From Deltaproteobacteria bacterium (GTDB lineage: Bacteria > Myxococcota_A > UBA9160 > UBA4427): a stretch of 64,000 nucleotides of DNA. The DNA lies in the NCBI GenBank assembly GCA_029261855.1, contig JAJDAN010000028.1, positions 62,001 to 126,000 on the forward strand. Direction: 5' to 3'. The notes beneath the pieces are model-generated. The model had not been told where the DNA came from. It made no database searches and was given only the letters and a program-made list of their open reading frames with translations. The translations under genes were made by a program, and so were the position numbers. Below, piece after piece: positions 25,552-39,197 of this stretch (position 1 is the first letter of the stretch; every line of letters starts with the position of its first letter).

Positions 25552-26177
25552 GCGACCGCCTGCAGGGCTTCGAGAACGCCAACCCCCCCCAATCGGCTCT
25601 CCACCGCAGTGTCGATGGGGCCGTACTGCCGCACGGGCGGCGGACGCGAAAGCAGGACCGGCTCGTTGTTCGATTGCCGCGCGAGACCCAGGGACCCGTC
25701 CCCCGTCACATCCACCACCCAGCGTCCCTCGGACAGGGCCCGGTAGGCGGCCTTCCCGTGACTCGCCGCCGCCTCGTTCCAATCGACGTCGACGAAACGC
25801 GGATCGACCACGAGACCCTTTCCGGGCGGCGTCTCCTCGTCGAACAGGCGACGGATCCACAGCCGTCCGTCGTGCACCACGTAGTCGACGTAGATTTCCT
25901 TGCTGGGATCGAACTCCGTCGGCAGGGACTGCAGATCGCCCTCGGCGGTTCGGATCACCACCGTCAGACGCCCGTCCTCGACCAGGAGCTCCGTGACCGC
26001 CGTCCGGGTGACGGCCTCGTTGTATTGGCCGAGGAGCGCGTCGTAGTCGGCCGACAGCTCGGTCAATCGGCCGCGGTAGACCTCGGCGGCGATGCTGGCT
26101 TCCAGCAGCCGAAACGCCGCGAAGCCGGACACGACCAGCAACAAGACGAGGAAGAACAGAGCGAGGCGAGAAACCAT
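25527..26177 (-). CDS. Membrane-anchored periplasmic protein of unknown function
   Basis: The 216-residue protein has an N-terminal hydrophobic anchor (ALFFLVLLLVVSGFAAF, about 5-22) and then a soluble, mostly beta-rich domain: helical AEVYRGRLTELSADYDALL, strands LTVVIRTAEGDL and IYVDYVVHDGRLWIRRLF, and an acidic centre. The family is not recognised. ATG at 26177 is used because GGAGTG precedes it and the anchor begins here; the upstream frame is proline-rich and unlikely. It precedes the PilJ-like gene on the same strand, 84 bp away, so the two may be functionally linked. Confidence 0.65.
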   Translation of the reverse strand: MVSRLALFFLVLLLVVSGFAAFRLLEASIAAEVYRGRLTELSADYDALLGQYNEAVTRTAVTELLVEDGRLTVVIRTAEGDLQSLPTEFDPSKEIYVDYVVHDGRLWIRRLFDEETPPGKGLVVDPRFVDVDWNEAAASHGKAAYRALSEGRWVVDVTGDGSLGLARQSNNEPVLLSRPPPVRQYGPIDTAVESRLGGVGVLEALQAVARQIEAGV

Positions 26178-26303
26178 GACACACTCCGGCGGGGGGTGTG
26201 GTCGGGGGCTTGGTGGTGCGGGGGGCTGGAGCGAGGGGCTGGATAGAGGGGCTGGGTAGCGAGCAGGGTAGGGCATCCCCATCGCGCGTCATAGAATCCG
26301 GGA

Positions 26304-26954
26304 ATGGAGATCCCCGACCTCGCTTCCGTCGACCTCGCCCTCACCACCACGCGCTCGGTTCGGCGCCGCATCGACTGGGACCGTCCCGTTCCACGGGAGG
26401 TGATCGAGCGCTGCATCGACATCGCCACCCAGGCACCCACGGGCCTCGACCTCGAGGCCTGGCGCTTCCTCGTCGTGACCGATGGTGAGCGCAAGCGACA
26501 GCTTGCCGATATCTACCGCAGCGCCTTCGACGAGCTCGGCCGCCTGCGTGCGGAGCACGCCGAGCGGACCGGCAACGCAGCTCCCGCGGTAAGACCCGTA
26601 CTGCGCGAGCTGGCCGATCGCCTGCACGAAATGCCCGCGCTCATCCTCGTCTGCATGCTCGGACGACCCGACGACACCGTCGCACGCCAGGTCGGTTTCT
26701 ACGGCTCGATCCTGCCCGCCGCCTGGTCGCTGATGGTCGCCCTGCGCGCGCGCGGCATCGGCGCCACCTGGACCTCGCTGCACCTCATCCACGCGGCCGA
26801 GACGGCGATGCTGCTGGGCATTCCCGAAGGCGTCACCCAGACCGTCCTGCTGCCCGTCGGCTACATGCGCGACGCCAAGCTGCGACCGGCCCCGAGGAAG
26901 TCGGCACGGCAGGTGACCTACTGGGAACACTGGGGCGCCGAGGCACCCGACTGA
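26304..26954 (+). CDS. Nitroreductase-family oxidoreductase
   Basis: The 216-residue FMN-dependent enzyme has the N-terminal phosphate-binding pattern TRSVRRRIDWDRPV, then IDIATQAPTGLDLEAWRFLVVTD and the C-terminal LPVGYMRDAKL with a family-typical YPA-like helix. It reduces nitro or quinone compounds with NAD(P)H, but the native substrate is unknown. It is a single gene between two oppositely oriented envelope genes and mfd; the gap to mfd (about 140 bp) holds no clear gene. Confidence 0.85.
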   Translation: MEIPDLASVDLALTTTRSVRRRIDWDRPVPREVIERCIDIATQAPTGLDLEAWRFLVVTDGERKRQLADIYRSAFDELGRLRAEHAERTGNAAPAVRPVLRELADRLHEMPALILVCMLGRPDDTVARQVGFYGSILPAAWSLMVALRARGIGATWTSLHLIHAAETAMLLGIPEGVTQTVLLPVGYMRDAKLRPAPRKSARQVTYWEHWGAEAPD

Positions 26955-27095
26955 CATCCGGACCCGCCCGGGTCGGCCTGCTAGCCTCCTTGGGTCGATA
27001 CCCGAGCCGCCTGGACGCACCCCCACCCCGGGGCCCGCGACCGGGCCTTTCTGCGTTTCCGGACGCGAAACCGAAAGCAAGAGACCAGGAGACGC

Positions 27096-30664
<3,569 letters not shown>

Positions 30665-30668
<4 letters not shown>

Positions 30669-31927
30669 CTCGCGCTTTCGCCCTGATGCGGGCTCTCGGC
30701 CCCGAGACCGTCCCGCAGGCTCGGCGGCAGGCAACCATCGGAGACGAAGTGACTGCGCTGGTTCTCGATGGCGCGGTCGAGAGTCGCGCGTTCACCGGCG
30801 TTCATGGATGAGAGGCGCTTCTCGAGGGCGGCGAGGTCCGGATGAGCGCCGACGGCCTCGGAGATCTCGGCGAGATGCTTCAGGTTTTCGAAGCTCTCCT
30901 TGGCGTTGGCCTCGGCGGCGGGGCGGCACTCGGTCTCGTAGCCGTCGAGACTGGCCGCTTCGGCCCGGTCCGCTTCGACTTCGGCGAGCTGTCGGGTCAG
31001 CACGTACGCGTCGAGGATCCCCGTGTTGAGACCCAGCCCACCCGTGGGCGGGAAGCGATGCGCCGCGTCGCCCGCCAGGAAGACGCGTCCTTCGCGGTAG
31101 CGGTCGGCGATCTGCACGTGCGGCGACCAGGCGTCGACCGACAGGACCTTGGGGATCACGGGCACACCCAGCGCCGCCGCCAGCCGTTCCGGCAACGCGT
31201 CCTCCTCGCCTTCGGTTCCGAAGCGCAGGGTCATGAAGACGTGGGACCGGGCCGCGTCGTGAACGATGAGGGTGCCCGGCGCCGAGGGGTTCATGATCCA
31301 GAAGAGCGGCCCCGGACGCGCGTCGATCCAGGGGCGCAGGTCGGCCTCGAAGTGAACCATGAAGAAGCGACCCTGGGGCCCCGGCCCGACCATCGGGATG
31401 TCCATCAGATGACGAACCGGGCTGCCCGCGCCGTCGGCGGCGATCAGCCAGGCCGCGCGAATCGTCTGCTCGCTGCCGTCCTCGCGCCGGACGCGTGCGG
31501 TCACGCCGTCGTCGTCCTGGTCGAGGGCGAAGCAGTCCGCACCGAGAACGACCCGGGCCAGGGACTCGCGGGTGGCCCGCGCGAGCAGGACGGGCTCGAG
31601 TAGGTTCTGCGAGCAGTTCGTCCAGACCTCCTCGTCTGGCGCGAGGCCCTTCGCGACGTCGAGACGGCCCACTTCCGCGCCGCCGAGGCTGGCGCACCAG
31701 GTGATGTAGTGGAGCGGCAGCCGGGGACGGACCCGGGTGATCTCGGCCTCGACCCCGATGCTGCGGAGCACATCCATGGGTCGTCGGCGAAGCACATGCG
31801 CGGCAGGCGCGCGCTGGGTCCGGTCGCGGCGCTCGACGACGACGTTCGACACACCGCGCTGGGACAGCAAGCTCGACGCGACCAGCCCGACCGGACCGCC
31901 GCCGACGATGAGTACCCGGGCTTCCAT
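30665..31927 (-). CDS. FAD-dependent aromatic monooxygenase
   Basis: The 420-residue PHBH-type flavoprotein has the N-terminal dinucleotide motif VLIVGGGPVGLVAS, a DG-like AADGAGSPVRHL, and the C-terminal ribityl motif GDAAHRFPPTGGLGLNTG. It hydroxylates a phenolic or polyketide-like ring with NAD(P)H. The ATG at 31927 is selected for its GGAGCC ribosome-binding site; upstream Met is far from the conserved beginning. A perfect palindrome lies 35 bp upstream (31963-31982), suggesting repression by a TetR-type protein. The stop shares 4 bp with mfd. Confidence 0.88.
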
Positions 31928-31962
31928 CGCTGGCTCCGTCGATTCCGTTGTACGGAAGGGGA

Positions 31963-31982
31963 GACTGGTCAATCGACCAGTC
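31963..31982. promoter_or_regulatory. TetR-like operator upstream of the monooxygenase
   Basis: A perfect inverted repeat (GACTGGTC-aatc-GACCAGTC) with 8-bp arms and 4-bp spacer lies between the glutaredoxin-like gene and the monooxygenase start. A degenerate half-copy (TCAACCGACCA) occurs near 32018-32028. The pattern resembles TetR/AcrR sites. No regulator gene is visible nearby. Confidence 0.55.
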
Positions 31983-32033
31983 AATATCAACGAAGCTACC
32001 GGGTGGCCTTTCGCTTGTCAACCGACCAAGGCG

Positions 32034-32705
32034 TCAAGTGCGGGAACGGATCAGCTGCTCGTACTGGTCGGGGGCGAAGCCCGTGACGATGCGACCCCCT
32101 ACGTCGAGGACCGGGATGCCCTTCTGGCCGGTCTTCGCGACCAGGTCCTGCAGGTTCGCGGGATTGTCGATGTCCCGGATCTCGTAGTTGATCCCCATGC
32201 CGTCGAGATGGCGCTTGGCCTTCTTGCACCAGCCGCACCAGTCGGCCGAGTACAGGATCACGCTGTCGGGCATGCGCGCGGCAACGCGTTGACCGCTGGC
32301 GCGCGGGCCGCCGCCCGCGGCCGCGTAGCGGCGATCGCGGGTCTGCTCGGCCATGGCGGGGGACAGCGGCGGCGGGGAGTCCATCTCGACGAACCCGACC
32401 TTGTCGATCCACGCCGCGGGCACGTCGGTCAGACGTTCGACGAACACCACCCGGCCGCGTCCATCGATGAACTGGTAATAGAGGCGCTTGGCGTGGTCCG
32501 GCCCGAGGGAAAGGCCGCCGGCCGCGACCTTGGCGGCTTCGTCGTCCTCGAAGCCTTCCGAGGCGTCCGCGCGCGCCTGGGCGATCGCCGCCTTCTTGCC
32601 TTGCTCGATGGCCTGGGTGAGGGCCTTGACCGGGTCGTCGCAGCCGAGCGCGAGGGGGGCGAAGAGCGCGAGGCATGCAAGCCAGGTAGAGAGTCGTCGG
32701 GACAT
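32034..32705 (-). CDS. Lipoprotein with C-terminal glutaredoxin domain
   Basis: The 223-residue protein begins with a lipoprotein signal (LALFAPLALGC, Cys at the lipobox). The central region (about 40-130) has YYQFIDGRGRVVFVERLTDVPAAW, similar to DUF4124-like envelope domains. The C-terminal half is a glutaredoxin with the CGWC dithiol (ADWCGWCKK). GGAGG precedes the ATG at 32705. An outer- or inner-membrane-tethered thiol oxidoreductase is inferred; its substrate could be a periplasmic protein thiol. The gene lies upstream of the FAD monooxygenase on the same strand. Confidence 0.8.
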   Translation of the reverse strand: MSRRLSTWLACLALFAPLALGCDDPVKALTQAIEQGKKAAIAQARADASEGFEDDEAAKVAAGGLSLGPDHAKRLYYQFIDGRGRVVFVERLTDVPAAWIDKVGFVEMDSPPPLSPAMAEQTRDRRYAAAGGGPRASGQRVAARMPDSVILYSADWCGWCKKAKRHLDGMGINYEIRDIDNPANLQDLVAKTGQKGIPVLDVGGRIVTGFAPDQYEQLIRSRT

Positions 32706-32819
32706 GGAGCCCTCCGGGTTGAAGGCGAGTCGAGTGGGTCCCCTCGCTCTTCGGCCTCCCCACACGTGACCTGAACGAGTTGCCGCTGACTTGCACACCG
32801 GTTGCTACCCTGCTCCGCC

Positions 32820-33626
32820 GTGGGCGAGCATCCTGACTGGGCGCTTCAGGGCGACTACACGGTCCGGTGTGAGTGGGGACCGCTCGCCGTGGAGGCCCTG
32901 GCACCTCACGTCGACGTCGTGGTGATCGTCGACGTCCTGTCCTTCAGCACGGCTGTGGACATCGCGACCGCACGCGGCGCGGTGGTCATCCCGTATCGCT
33001 TCCGGGACGCCAGCGCGCAGGACTACGCCCGGGAGCAGGACGCGCTGCTCGCCGGCGACAACCCACAGGGCTACAGCCTGAGGCCCGCAAGCCTGACGGC
33101 CATCGAAGCGGGTTGCCGGCTGATACTCCCGTCGCCCAACGGCTCCACGCTCTCCCTTCACGGAAAAGAGGACGCAAAGGAGCACGCAAGAGAGGACGTA
33201 GAAGGAGCGAGAACACTGGCCGGCTGCCTGCGCAACCGCACCGCTGTCGCACACGACGCCAGCGACACCCTTGCGCGGACCGGCGGCTCGCTGCTCGTGG
33301 TTCCCGCTGGCGAGCGCTGGAAGTCGGACGGCAGCCTGCGACCGGCGTGGGAAGATCTGTGCGGCGCCGGCGCGATCATCGACGCGCTGCCGGCTTCGTT
33401 CTCGCGGTCACCCGAGGCGCTGGCCGCCGAGCAGGTCTTCCGCACCAGCCGCGACGCGCTCGCGGACCGGCTCGCAAGCTGCGCATCGGGTCGCGAGAAG
33501 AACCACCGGGGCGACAGCGCCGACGTCGACCTGGCCGCGGCCCTCGACGCGAGCGATTGCGTACCGGTACTCGAGAACGGCGCCTACTGCGCGTCCTCGG
33601 TCAGCGAGTCGATGCGGTCGAGATAG
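32820..33626 (+). CDS. comB: 2-phosphosulfolactate phosphatase family protein
   Basis: The 268-residue ComB-like protein would hydrolyse 2-phosphosulfolactate, a step of coenzyme M synthesis, but homologues in non-methanogens usually have other or unknown roles. VVVIVDVLSFSTAVD and SPNGSTLS match the family, as do ARTLAGCLRNRTAVA and LASCASGREK. A start GTG (32820) is used; a TTG 18 bp earlier is also possible. An A-rich tandem duplication (33167-33214) inserts an extra EDAKEHAR/EDVEGAR segment. Its 3' end overlaps the convergent DUF427 gene by 43 bp. Confidence 0.75.
   Translation: MGEHPDWALQGDYTVRCEWGPLAVEALAPHVDVVVIVDVLSFSTAVDIATARGAVVIPYRFRDASAQDYAREQDALLAGDNPQGYSLRPASLTAIEAGCRLILPSPNGSTLSLHGKEDAKEHAREDVEGARTLAGCLRNRTAVAHDASDTLARTGGSLLVVPAGERWKSDGSLRPAWEDLCGAGAIIDALPASFSRSPEALAAEQVFRTSRDALADRLASCASGREKNHRGDSADVDLAAALDASDCVPVLENGAYCASSVSESMRSR
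33167..33214. repeat. 24-bp imperfect tandem duplication within comB
   Basis: AGAGGACGCAAAGGAGC... at 33167-33190 is followed by a diverged copy AGAGGACGTAGAAGGAGC... at 33191-33214. It is purine-rich relative to its surroundings and encodes a charged loop inserted just before LAGCLRN. Confidence 0.7.
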
Positions 33627-33964
33627 AAGGCCGCGCAGTCCTTCAGCTCTGCGACCTGGTCGTAGGGATCCTCGTAGCTCCAGATCGCGTTCTCGGCGAC
33701 GCGGTCCCCCACGCGGATGCTGTAGTAGCTGGCGTGTCCCTTGAACGGGCAGTAGGTGGTGTGATCGGTCTTCTCGATGCGGCCGAGCTTCACGTCCTCG
33801 CGCGGCACGTACACGACCGGCGGGTAGTTCCCCTCGAGGACCCGCAGCGACCGCCGACTGTCAGCGATCGTCTCGCCGGCAAACTCGACCCGAACGTGGC
33901 CCCGGATCGGCTCGACGGCGATCTTGTGACCGGGGTGCTTGTCGTAGGCATCGGAACGGGCCAT
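33584..33964 (-). CDS. DUF427 protein
   Basis: The 126-residue protein has the conserved DUF427 sequence: RVEFAGETIADSRRSLRVLEG, PPVVYVPREDVKL, HTTYCPFKGHASYYSI and IWSYEDPYDQV. The family has a beta-tent fold of unknown activity, sometimes beside cofactor or nitroreductase genes. ATG and length fit homologues. It converges on comB (43-bp overlap) and is 125 bp from the divergent surA start. Confidence 0.85.
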   Translation of the reverse strand: MARSDAYDKHPGHKIAVEPIRGHVRVEFAGETIADSRRSLRVLEGNYPPVVYVPREDVKLGRIEKTDHTTYCPFKGHASYYSIRVGDRVAENAIWSYEDPYDQVAELKDCAAFYLDRIDSLTEDAQ

Positions 33965-34089
33965 GAGGCCTCCCTCGGTTGGCCGCTCTCGTGAGCGGGC
34001 GGGCAGACCGGCGAGTGTATCCCGGCTACCATGCGGGTCCCGCGCCGGACGTGGTTCGCCGTCCCGCGGGGTTCAGAGGTCCCGCTCGA

Positions 34090-35202
34090 ATGCACCGCAG
34101 CGCAATCCATATCACTGCCCTGTTGGCCGTCCTCGTTGGCGTCGGCCCCGCCTTCGGCCAGGTCGATGTCCCCAGCGAAGTCCAGGGCGGCTTCTTCGCC
34201 CCGGGCCTCAGTGATCCCGGCATCCAGAGCGTGCTCGAGCCCGAGAACGCCGGCATCAGCGACAGCGAGGTGCTGGTCGAGGGCATCGCCGCCCAGGTCG
34301 GCGGCGGCGTCGTGCTGGTTTCCGAGGTCCGCCGGCTGTCCGCTCCCATCGAACAGCGAATGCGAAAGGCGGGCGTGCCCGACGCCGAGATCCGCGCCAT
34401 GCGCGCAGAGGCGCTCGAACGCCTCATCGAGCAGCGACTCATCGAAGACGTGGTCCGACGCGCCCAGCTTTCGGCCACCGAGGCCGAGGTCACCGCCGCC
34501 ATCGAGTCCATCGCGCGCGAGAACGGACTCACCCTGGCCCAGATGAGCCAGAGCATCGCGAGCCACGGTCTCACCCTCGACGAGTACCGCGCCAAGATCA
34601 AGAGCGAAATCGAACGCAACAAGGTGCTCGGCAGCATGGTCCGGTCGCGGGTCAGCGTCGACGACGAAGAGATCGAAGCCCTCTACAAGCAGAAGTACGG
34701 CGACCAGCGCAAGTCCGGCGCCGAGGTCCACCTCCGCCATCTCCTGATCGCCGTCGCTGCCGAGCGCATGCGCGACCGCGACGCCGCCTGCAGCATCGCC
34801 GGTGACATCCGCAGCGAGATCCTGGCGGGCAACGTCGGATTCGAGCAGGCGGCATCCCGGCTGTCGGACGTCAACGCCGAACGCGGCGGAGATCTCGGCT
34901 GGGTGCACTCCGAAGAGCTCGCCGGCTGGATGGCTCCCGCCATCCAGAACCTGAGCGACGGGCAGATCAGCGAAGTGATCCCGATGTCCTTCGGCTGCAA
35001 CCTCCTGATGGTGGTCGAGCGCCGCGACTTCGAGCCCGTCACCTTCGATCAGGCCAAGCCCGCGCTGGAGCAGCAGCTCTTCGCCCAGAAGATGGAGAAG
35101 GAGTACCTGCTGTGGATCGACAAGCTGCGCGAGCAGGTCTACATCGAACGCAAGGGCATGTACGCCGAGGCGACACGGCTGAACGAAAGCGTCTCGCGCT
35201 AG
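34090..35202 (+). CDS. surA: Periplasmic peptidyl-prolyl isomerase / chaperone SurA-like
   Basis: The 370-residue protein has a signal peptide (ITALLAVLVGVGPAFGQ). A helical N-terminal chaperone domain (about 60-200; EQRLIEDVVRRAQLS, LDEYRAKIKSEI) follows, then one parvulin domain (about 213-315; VHLRHLLIAVAAE, AERGGDLGWV, GQISEVIPM). A C-terminal helix (EKEYLLWIDKLREQVYIE) ends it. E. coli SurA has two parvulin domains; one is usual in many other bacteria. It would aid outer-membrane protein folding, for example the porin upstream. uvrA follows 23 bp later. Confidence 0.88.
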   Translation: MHRSAIHITALLAVLVGVGPAFGQVDVPSEVQGGFFAPGLSDPGIQSVLEPENAGISDSEVLVEGIAAQVGGGVVLVSEVRRLSAPIEQRMRKAGVPDAEIRAMRAEALERLIEQRLIEDVVRRAQLSATEAEVTAAIESIARENGLTLAQMSQSIASHGLTLDEYRAKIKSEIERNKVLGSMVRSRVSVDDEEIEALYKQKYGDQRKSGAEVHLRHLLIAVAAERMRDRDAACSIAGDIRSEILAGNVGFEQAASRLSDVNAERGGDLGWVHSEELAGWMAPAIQNLSDGQISEVIPMSFGCNLLMVVERRDFEPVTFDQAKPALEQQLFAQKMEKEYLLWIDKLREQVYIERKGMYAEATRLNESVSR

Positions 35203-35225
35203 CCGCCACGCGCGGCTCCTAGTTC

Positions 35226-38129
35226 GTGGAAGGCGTTCGACTTCTGCGTCTCGATGCCAGTGACCGTACGGACGCCTGTCCCGAGATCGTCGTCCGCGGC
35301 GCGCGGGTCCACAACCTGCGCGACATCGACCTGACCCTTCCGCGGGACCAGCTCGTCGTCGTCACCGGGCCGTCGGGCTCGGGCAAGTCGTCCCTGGCAT
35401 TCGACACGCTCTACGCCGAGGGGCAGCGCCGCTACGTCGAGTCGCTCTCCGCCTATGCGCGTCAGTTCCTCGACCAGCTCGAGCGACCCGAGGTCGAGTC
35501 CATCGACGGGCTGTCGCCGGCGATCTCCATCGAGCAGAAGACCGTCAGCCGCAACCCGCGCTCGACCGTGGGCACCGCCACCGAGATCGCCGACTACCTG
35601 CGCCTGCTGTACGCGCGCGCGGGCGAGCCCCGCTGCCCGAGCTGCGGACGACCCATCGCGAGCCAGACCCCGGACGAGATGGCGGATCGCGTCCTGTCCC
35701 TGCCCGAGGCCACCCGCGTCGAGATCCTCGCTCCCGTCATCCGGGGCCGACGAGGCGCCTACAAGAAGGAGCTCGACGGCTTCCGACGCCGGGGGTACGT
35801 GCGCGTGCGCATCGACGGCGTCATGCACGACCTCGACGATCCGCCCGAGCTGGCCCGCACCCGCCAGCACGACATCGAGGTGGTGGTAGACCGTCTGCGG
35901 GTGAAGACTTCTGGCCGCGCCCGGCTCGTGGAGTCCATCGGGACGGCACTGCAGCTCGCCGACGGTCTCGCCCAGGTACTGATTGGAGACGACCCGGGAG
36001 CCGCGGGTAGCGACGGCGAGTGGCACTTCTCTCGCGACAATTCCTGCGCCGACTGCGGCACCTCGTTCCCCGAGCTCGCACCCCGGATGTTCTCGTTCAA
36101 CAGCCCCGCCGGCGCGTGTCCCGCCTGCAATGGGCTCGGCGTCATCGGAGAACTGTCCCCGGACCTGATCGTCCCCGACGCGTCCCGCAGTCTCGCTCAG
36201 GGACCCATCGCACCCTGGACGGGGGGACGGATGGCGCGCTGGTACAAGCGCGTGCTCACTTCCCTCGCCGCACACCTCGGGGTCGACATGGACACGCCGT
36301 GGGCAGAGCTTCCGAAGCCGGTGCGCGACGGCATCCTGTTCGGACTGGGCGACGAGGAGATCCCCTTCGAGCTGCCGCGCCTCTCCCGGCGCGGCCGGCC
36401 CGGGCGCACCGGCGAGAGCGTACGCATGACCTGGGACGGGGTGATCGACGAGCTCACGCGACGGGACGCCGACCGCGAGTCCACGCGCTCGCCCCTCGAC
36501 CGTTACCGAAGCAGCCGGCCGTGCGACGTGTGCGACGGCACACGCCTGCGGGACGAAGCGCGAAGCGTGGAGATCGGTGGGCTCGGCATCCACGAGCTCA
36601 GCCGCCAGAGCTGTAGCGAGCTCGTCGAGTTCCTGGGCGGACTTCGCTTGCGGGCCACCCAGCAGCTCGTCGCCGAGCGCGTGCTCGGCGAGATCCGCGA
36701 ACGCCTCCGCTTCCTGTGTGATGTGGGCCTCGGCTATCTCAGCCTCGACCGCGCCACGGCAACGCTGTCGGGCGGCGAGGGACAACGCATTCGACTCGCC
36801 ACCCAGATCGGCTCCAGCCTGATGGGCGTGCTCTACGTGCTCGACGAACCGTCCATCGGACTGCATCCGCGCGACAATCGTCGCCTGCTGGACAGCCTCT
36901 GCCGCCTTCGCGACATGGGCAACAGCCTGGTGGTCGTCGAGCACGACGAAGAGACGATCCGCAGTGCCGACTGGGTGGTGGACATGGGACCGGGCGCGGG
37001 CGTCCACGGCGGCGAGATCGTCGCCTGCGGCACGCCAGACGAGCTGATGGCGACACCCGGGTCGCCGACCGGCGACTATCTCGCAGGTCGGCGGACCATC
37101 CCGGTGCCGGCGAAGCGCCGCAAGCCGGCGGGACCGGCACTCGAGCTGACCGGCTGCCGCGCCAACAACCTGAAACAGGTCGATCTGCGTGTCCCGCTCG
37201 GTCTCCTGACCGTCGTGACCGGGGTGTCCGGGTCCGGCAAGTCGACGCTCGTGAACGACACCCTCTACCGAGCGCTGGCGGCGCGCCTCCACGGCGCCCT
37301 CGACGCACCCGGCGCCTTCGACGAGGTCCGCGGTCTCGACCTCATCGACCGCGTCATCGACGTCGACCAGACGCCCATCGGACGTTCTCCGCGCAGCAAC
37401 GCCGCCACCTACACGGGGGCGTTCGCGGGCGTCCGCAAGCTCTTCAGCGGCGTCCCCGAGGCGCGGGTGCGCGGCTACGAGGCCGGACGCTTCTCGTTCA
37501 ACGTCAAGGGAGGACGCTGCGAGGTGTGCCAGGGGGACGGCGCGCTGCGCGTCGAGATGAGCTTCCTGCCGGACCTCTTCGTCCATTGCGAGCAGTGCCA
37601 GGGAAGGCGCTACAACCACGAGACCCTGCAGATCCGCTACAAGGGCAAGAACATCGCCCAGGTGCTCGAGATGAGCGTCGAGGAAGCAGTGACGTTCATG
37701 GAGAACGTCACCTCGGTGCATCGGCCGCTCCAGGCCCTGCAGGATGTCGGCCTTGGCTACATCCACCTCGGGCAGGCCGCGACGACGCTGTCGGGCGGCG
37801 AAGCCCAGCGCATCAAGCTGGCGCGCGAGCTCGGCAAGCGCGGCACCGGGCGCACCCTCTACCTGCTGGACGAGCCCACGACGGGCCTGCACTTTGCCGA
37901 TGTCGCGAAGCTGCTCGAGATGCTCGACCGGCTGGTCGAGCTCGGAAACACGGTCGTCGTCATCGAACACCAGCTCGACGTCATCAAGAGCGCCGACCAC
38001 GTCATCGATCTCGGACCGGAAGGCGGCGCCGGCGGCGGCCAGATCGTCGCGGAAGGCACGCCCGAACAGCTCGCCACGGTCACGGCGAGCCACACCGGCC
38101 GCGCCCTGGCCGCGCACCTCGCGCGCTAG
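35226..38129 (+). CDS. uvrA: Excinuclease ABC subunit A
   Basis: The 967-residue DNA damage-recognition ATPase has two ABC modules. Walker A1 is GPSGSGKSS (about 48), Walker A2 is GVSGSGKST (about 667), and LSGGE-type signatures occur twice. Zinc-binding cysteines are present as CPSCGRP, CADCGT with CPACNG, and the third C-terminal Zn finger (CEVCQGDG...CEQCQGRRY) that contacts DNA. Length is normal. The GTG start is 24 bp after surA, so the two may be co-transcribed. Mfd, which recruits UvrA, is in the same window. Confidence 0.95.
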   Translation: MEGVRLLRLDASDRTDACPEIVVRGARVHNLRDIDLTLPRDQLVVVTGPSGSGKSSLAFDTLYAEGQRRYVESLSAYARQFLDQLERPEVESIDGLSPAISIEQKTVSRNPRSTVGTATEIADYLRLLYARAGEPRCPSCGRPIASQTPDEMADRVLSLPEATRVEILAPVIRGRRGAYKKELDGFRRRGYVRVRIDGVMHDLDDPPELARTRQHDIEVVVDRLRVKTSGRARLVESIGTALQLADGLAQVLIGDDPGAAGSDGEWHFSRDNSCADCGTSFPELAPRMFSFNSPAGACPACNGLGVIGELSPDLIVPDASRSLAQGPIAPWTGGRMARWYKRVLTSLAAHLGVDMDTPWAELPKPVRDGILFGLGDEEIPFELPRLSRRGRPGRTGESVRMTWDGVIDELTRRDADRESTRSPLDRYRSSRPCDVCDGTRLRDEARSVEIGGLGIHELSRQSCSELVEFLGGLRLRATQQLVAERVLGEIRERLRFLCDVGLGYLSLDRATATLSGGEGQRIRLATQIGSSLMGVLYVLDEPSIGLHPRDNRRLLDSLCRLRDMGNSLVVVEHDEETIRSADWVVDMGPGAGVHGGEIVACGTPDELMATPGSPTGDYLAGRRTIPVPAKRRKPAGPALELTGCRANNLKQVDLRVPLGLLTVVTGVSGSGKSTLVNDTLYRALAARLHGALDAPGAFDEVRGLDLIDRVIDVDQTPIGRSPRSNAATYTGAFAGVRKLFSGVPEARVRGYEAGRFSFNVKGGRCEVCQGDGALRVEMSFLPDLFVHCEQCQGRRYNHETLQIRYKGKNIAQVLEMSVEEAVTFMENVTSVHRPLQALQDVGLGYIHLGQAATTLSGGEAQRIKLARELGKRGTGRTLYLLDEPTTGLHFADVAKLLEMLDRLVELGNTVVVIEHQLDVIKSADHVIDLGPEGGAGGGQIVAEGTPEQLATVTASHTGRALAAHLAR

Positions 38130-38145
38130 CGAGAGACCCGCGACC

Positions 38146-39165
38146 TCAGCCGGGCGACGGGACCGCGTGCAGGGTCTCGATCAGGCCGGGCATCACGCTC
38201 TCGTCCCGAGTGTCGATGGCCCCCAGGAAGGCATCCACCAGCCCGCCGTAGCGGGCGGCCAACTCGCCGCCGACCTTGCCGGGCTCGGCGACCACCGCGA
38301 AAGCGTCGAGGATGTCGTCGTCGATGAGTCCTGCCATCTCGACCCACTGTCCGCGCTTCGACATCATGTTGAGTTCGCTCTGCAGCTCTCCCCAGCCATG
38401 CATCTCGAGTACGCCCCGGTACGCCGGCGTCGAGCCGTAGAACGCGATCTGCTGGGTGGTGGAGGCGCGACTGGCCGCGAAGCCCTCTTCGTCGTCACCG
38501 GACACGACGAACACGGGACACACGATCTCGAAGTCGGCGCGCGAGCGCCCGGTCTTCGCAAAGCCGCGCTCGAGTGCCGGCAAGGTGACCTCGCGCATGT
38601 ACTTCTCGGTCGTGAAGGCGTGAGCGATCAGGCCATCCGCCACCTCGCCGGCGACCTCGGTCATCCTGGGGCCCACCCCGGCCAGCAGGACCCGGGGCGC
38701 GCCGTGCTCGGTGTTGGTCGGCGTGAACATGGGCGTCATCAGGGTGTGCTGATAGAACTCGCCGCGGAAGTCCAGCTTGGCGCCCTGGTACCAGCAGTCC
38801 CACACCGCCCGCATGGCGAGAATGAACTCGCGCATGCGCGCCGCCGGGTGCGACCAGGGCATGCTGAAGCGCTTCACGATGTGCGGCCGGATCTGCGAGC
38901 CGAGCCCCAGCACCAGGCGCCCCTTCGAGTAGGCGTTCAGGTCGTGAGCGAGATTCGCGAGGGTCATCGGACTTCGGGCGAAGGCGACGGCGATGGAGGT
39001 CATCAGTTCGATGCGCTCGCTGTGCTCGGCAGCAAGCAGCAGCGGCAAGAACGGATCGTTCGCGATCTCCGCGCTCACCGCGCCGTCGTAGCCCGCCGCT
39101 TCGATCTTCTTCGCGCGGCCAGGCACATCCGCCAGGTCGCCCATCAGTCCACCCAGAACCTTCAT
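38146..39165 (-). CDS. LLM-class F420-dependent oxidoreductase (TIGR03617-like)
   Basis: The 339-residue TIM-barrel luciferase-like enzyme carries the conserved F420/FMN-binding features of this family: [34 protein letters not shown] and RFSMPW. The first residues [18 protein letters not shown] and the [11 protein letters not shown] region match TIGR03617 proteins, thought to be F420-dependent. It is the last gene of the minus-strand run that also contains its paralogue at 41442-42449 (about half of residues alike at the N-terminus). The reaction is unknown; the run suggests catabolism or detoxification. Confidence 0.85.
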   Translation of the reverse strand: MKVLGGLMGDLADVPGRAKKIEAAGYDGAVSAEIANDPFLPLLLAAEHSERIELMTSIAVAFARSPMTLANLAHDLNAYSKGRLVLGLGSQIRPHIVKRFSMPWSHPAARMREFILAMRAVWDCWYQGAKLDFRGEFYQHTLMTPMFTPTNTEHGAPRVLLAGVGPRMTEVAGEVADGLIAHAFTTEKYMREVTLPALERGFAKTGRSRADFEIVCPVFVVSGDDEEGFAASRASTTQQIAFYGSTPAYRGVLEMHGWGELQSELNMMSKRGQWVEMAGLIDDDILDAFAVVAEPGKVGGELAARYGGLVDAFLGAIDTRDESVMPGLIETLHAVPSPG

Positions 39166-39197
39166 GTCGTCTCCGTCTCCCTAACCTGTCGGTTTGA

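Noticed and set aside
31963-31982. Inverted repeat as a transposon terminus
   Set aside because: No transposase, target-site duplication or second end was seen; a regulator site is the simpler reading.
35199-38117. Minus-strand open frame of about 970 codons opposite uvrA
   Set aside because: Antisense shadow of a strongly supported gene with no domain or ribosome-binding evidence.
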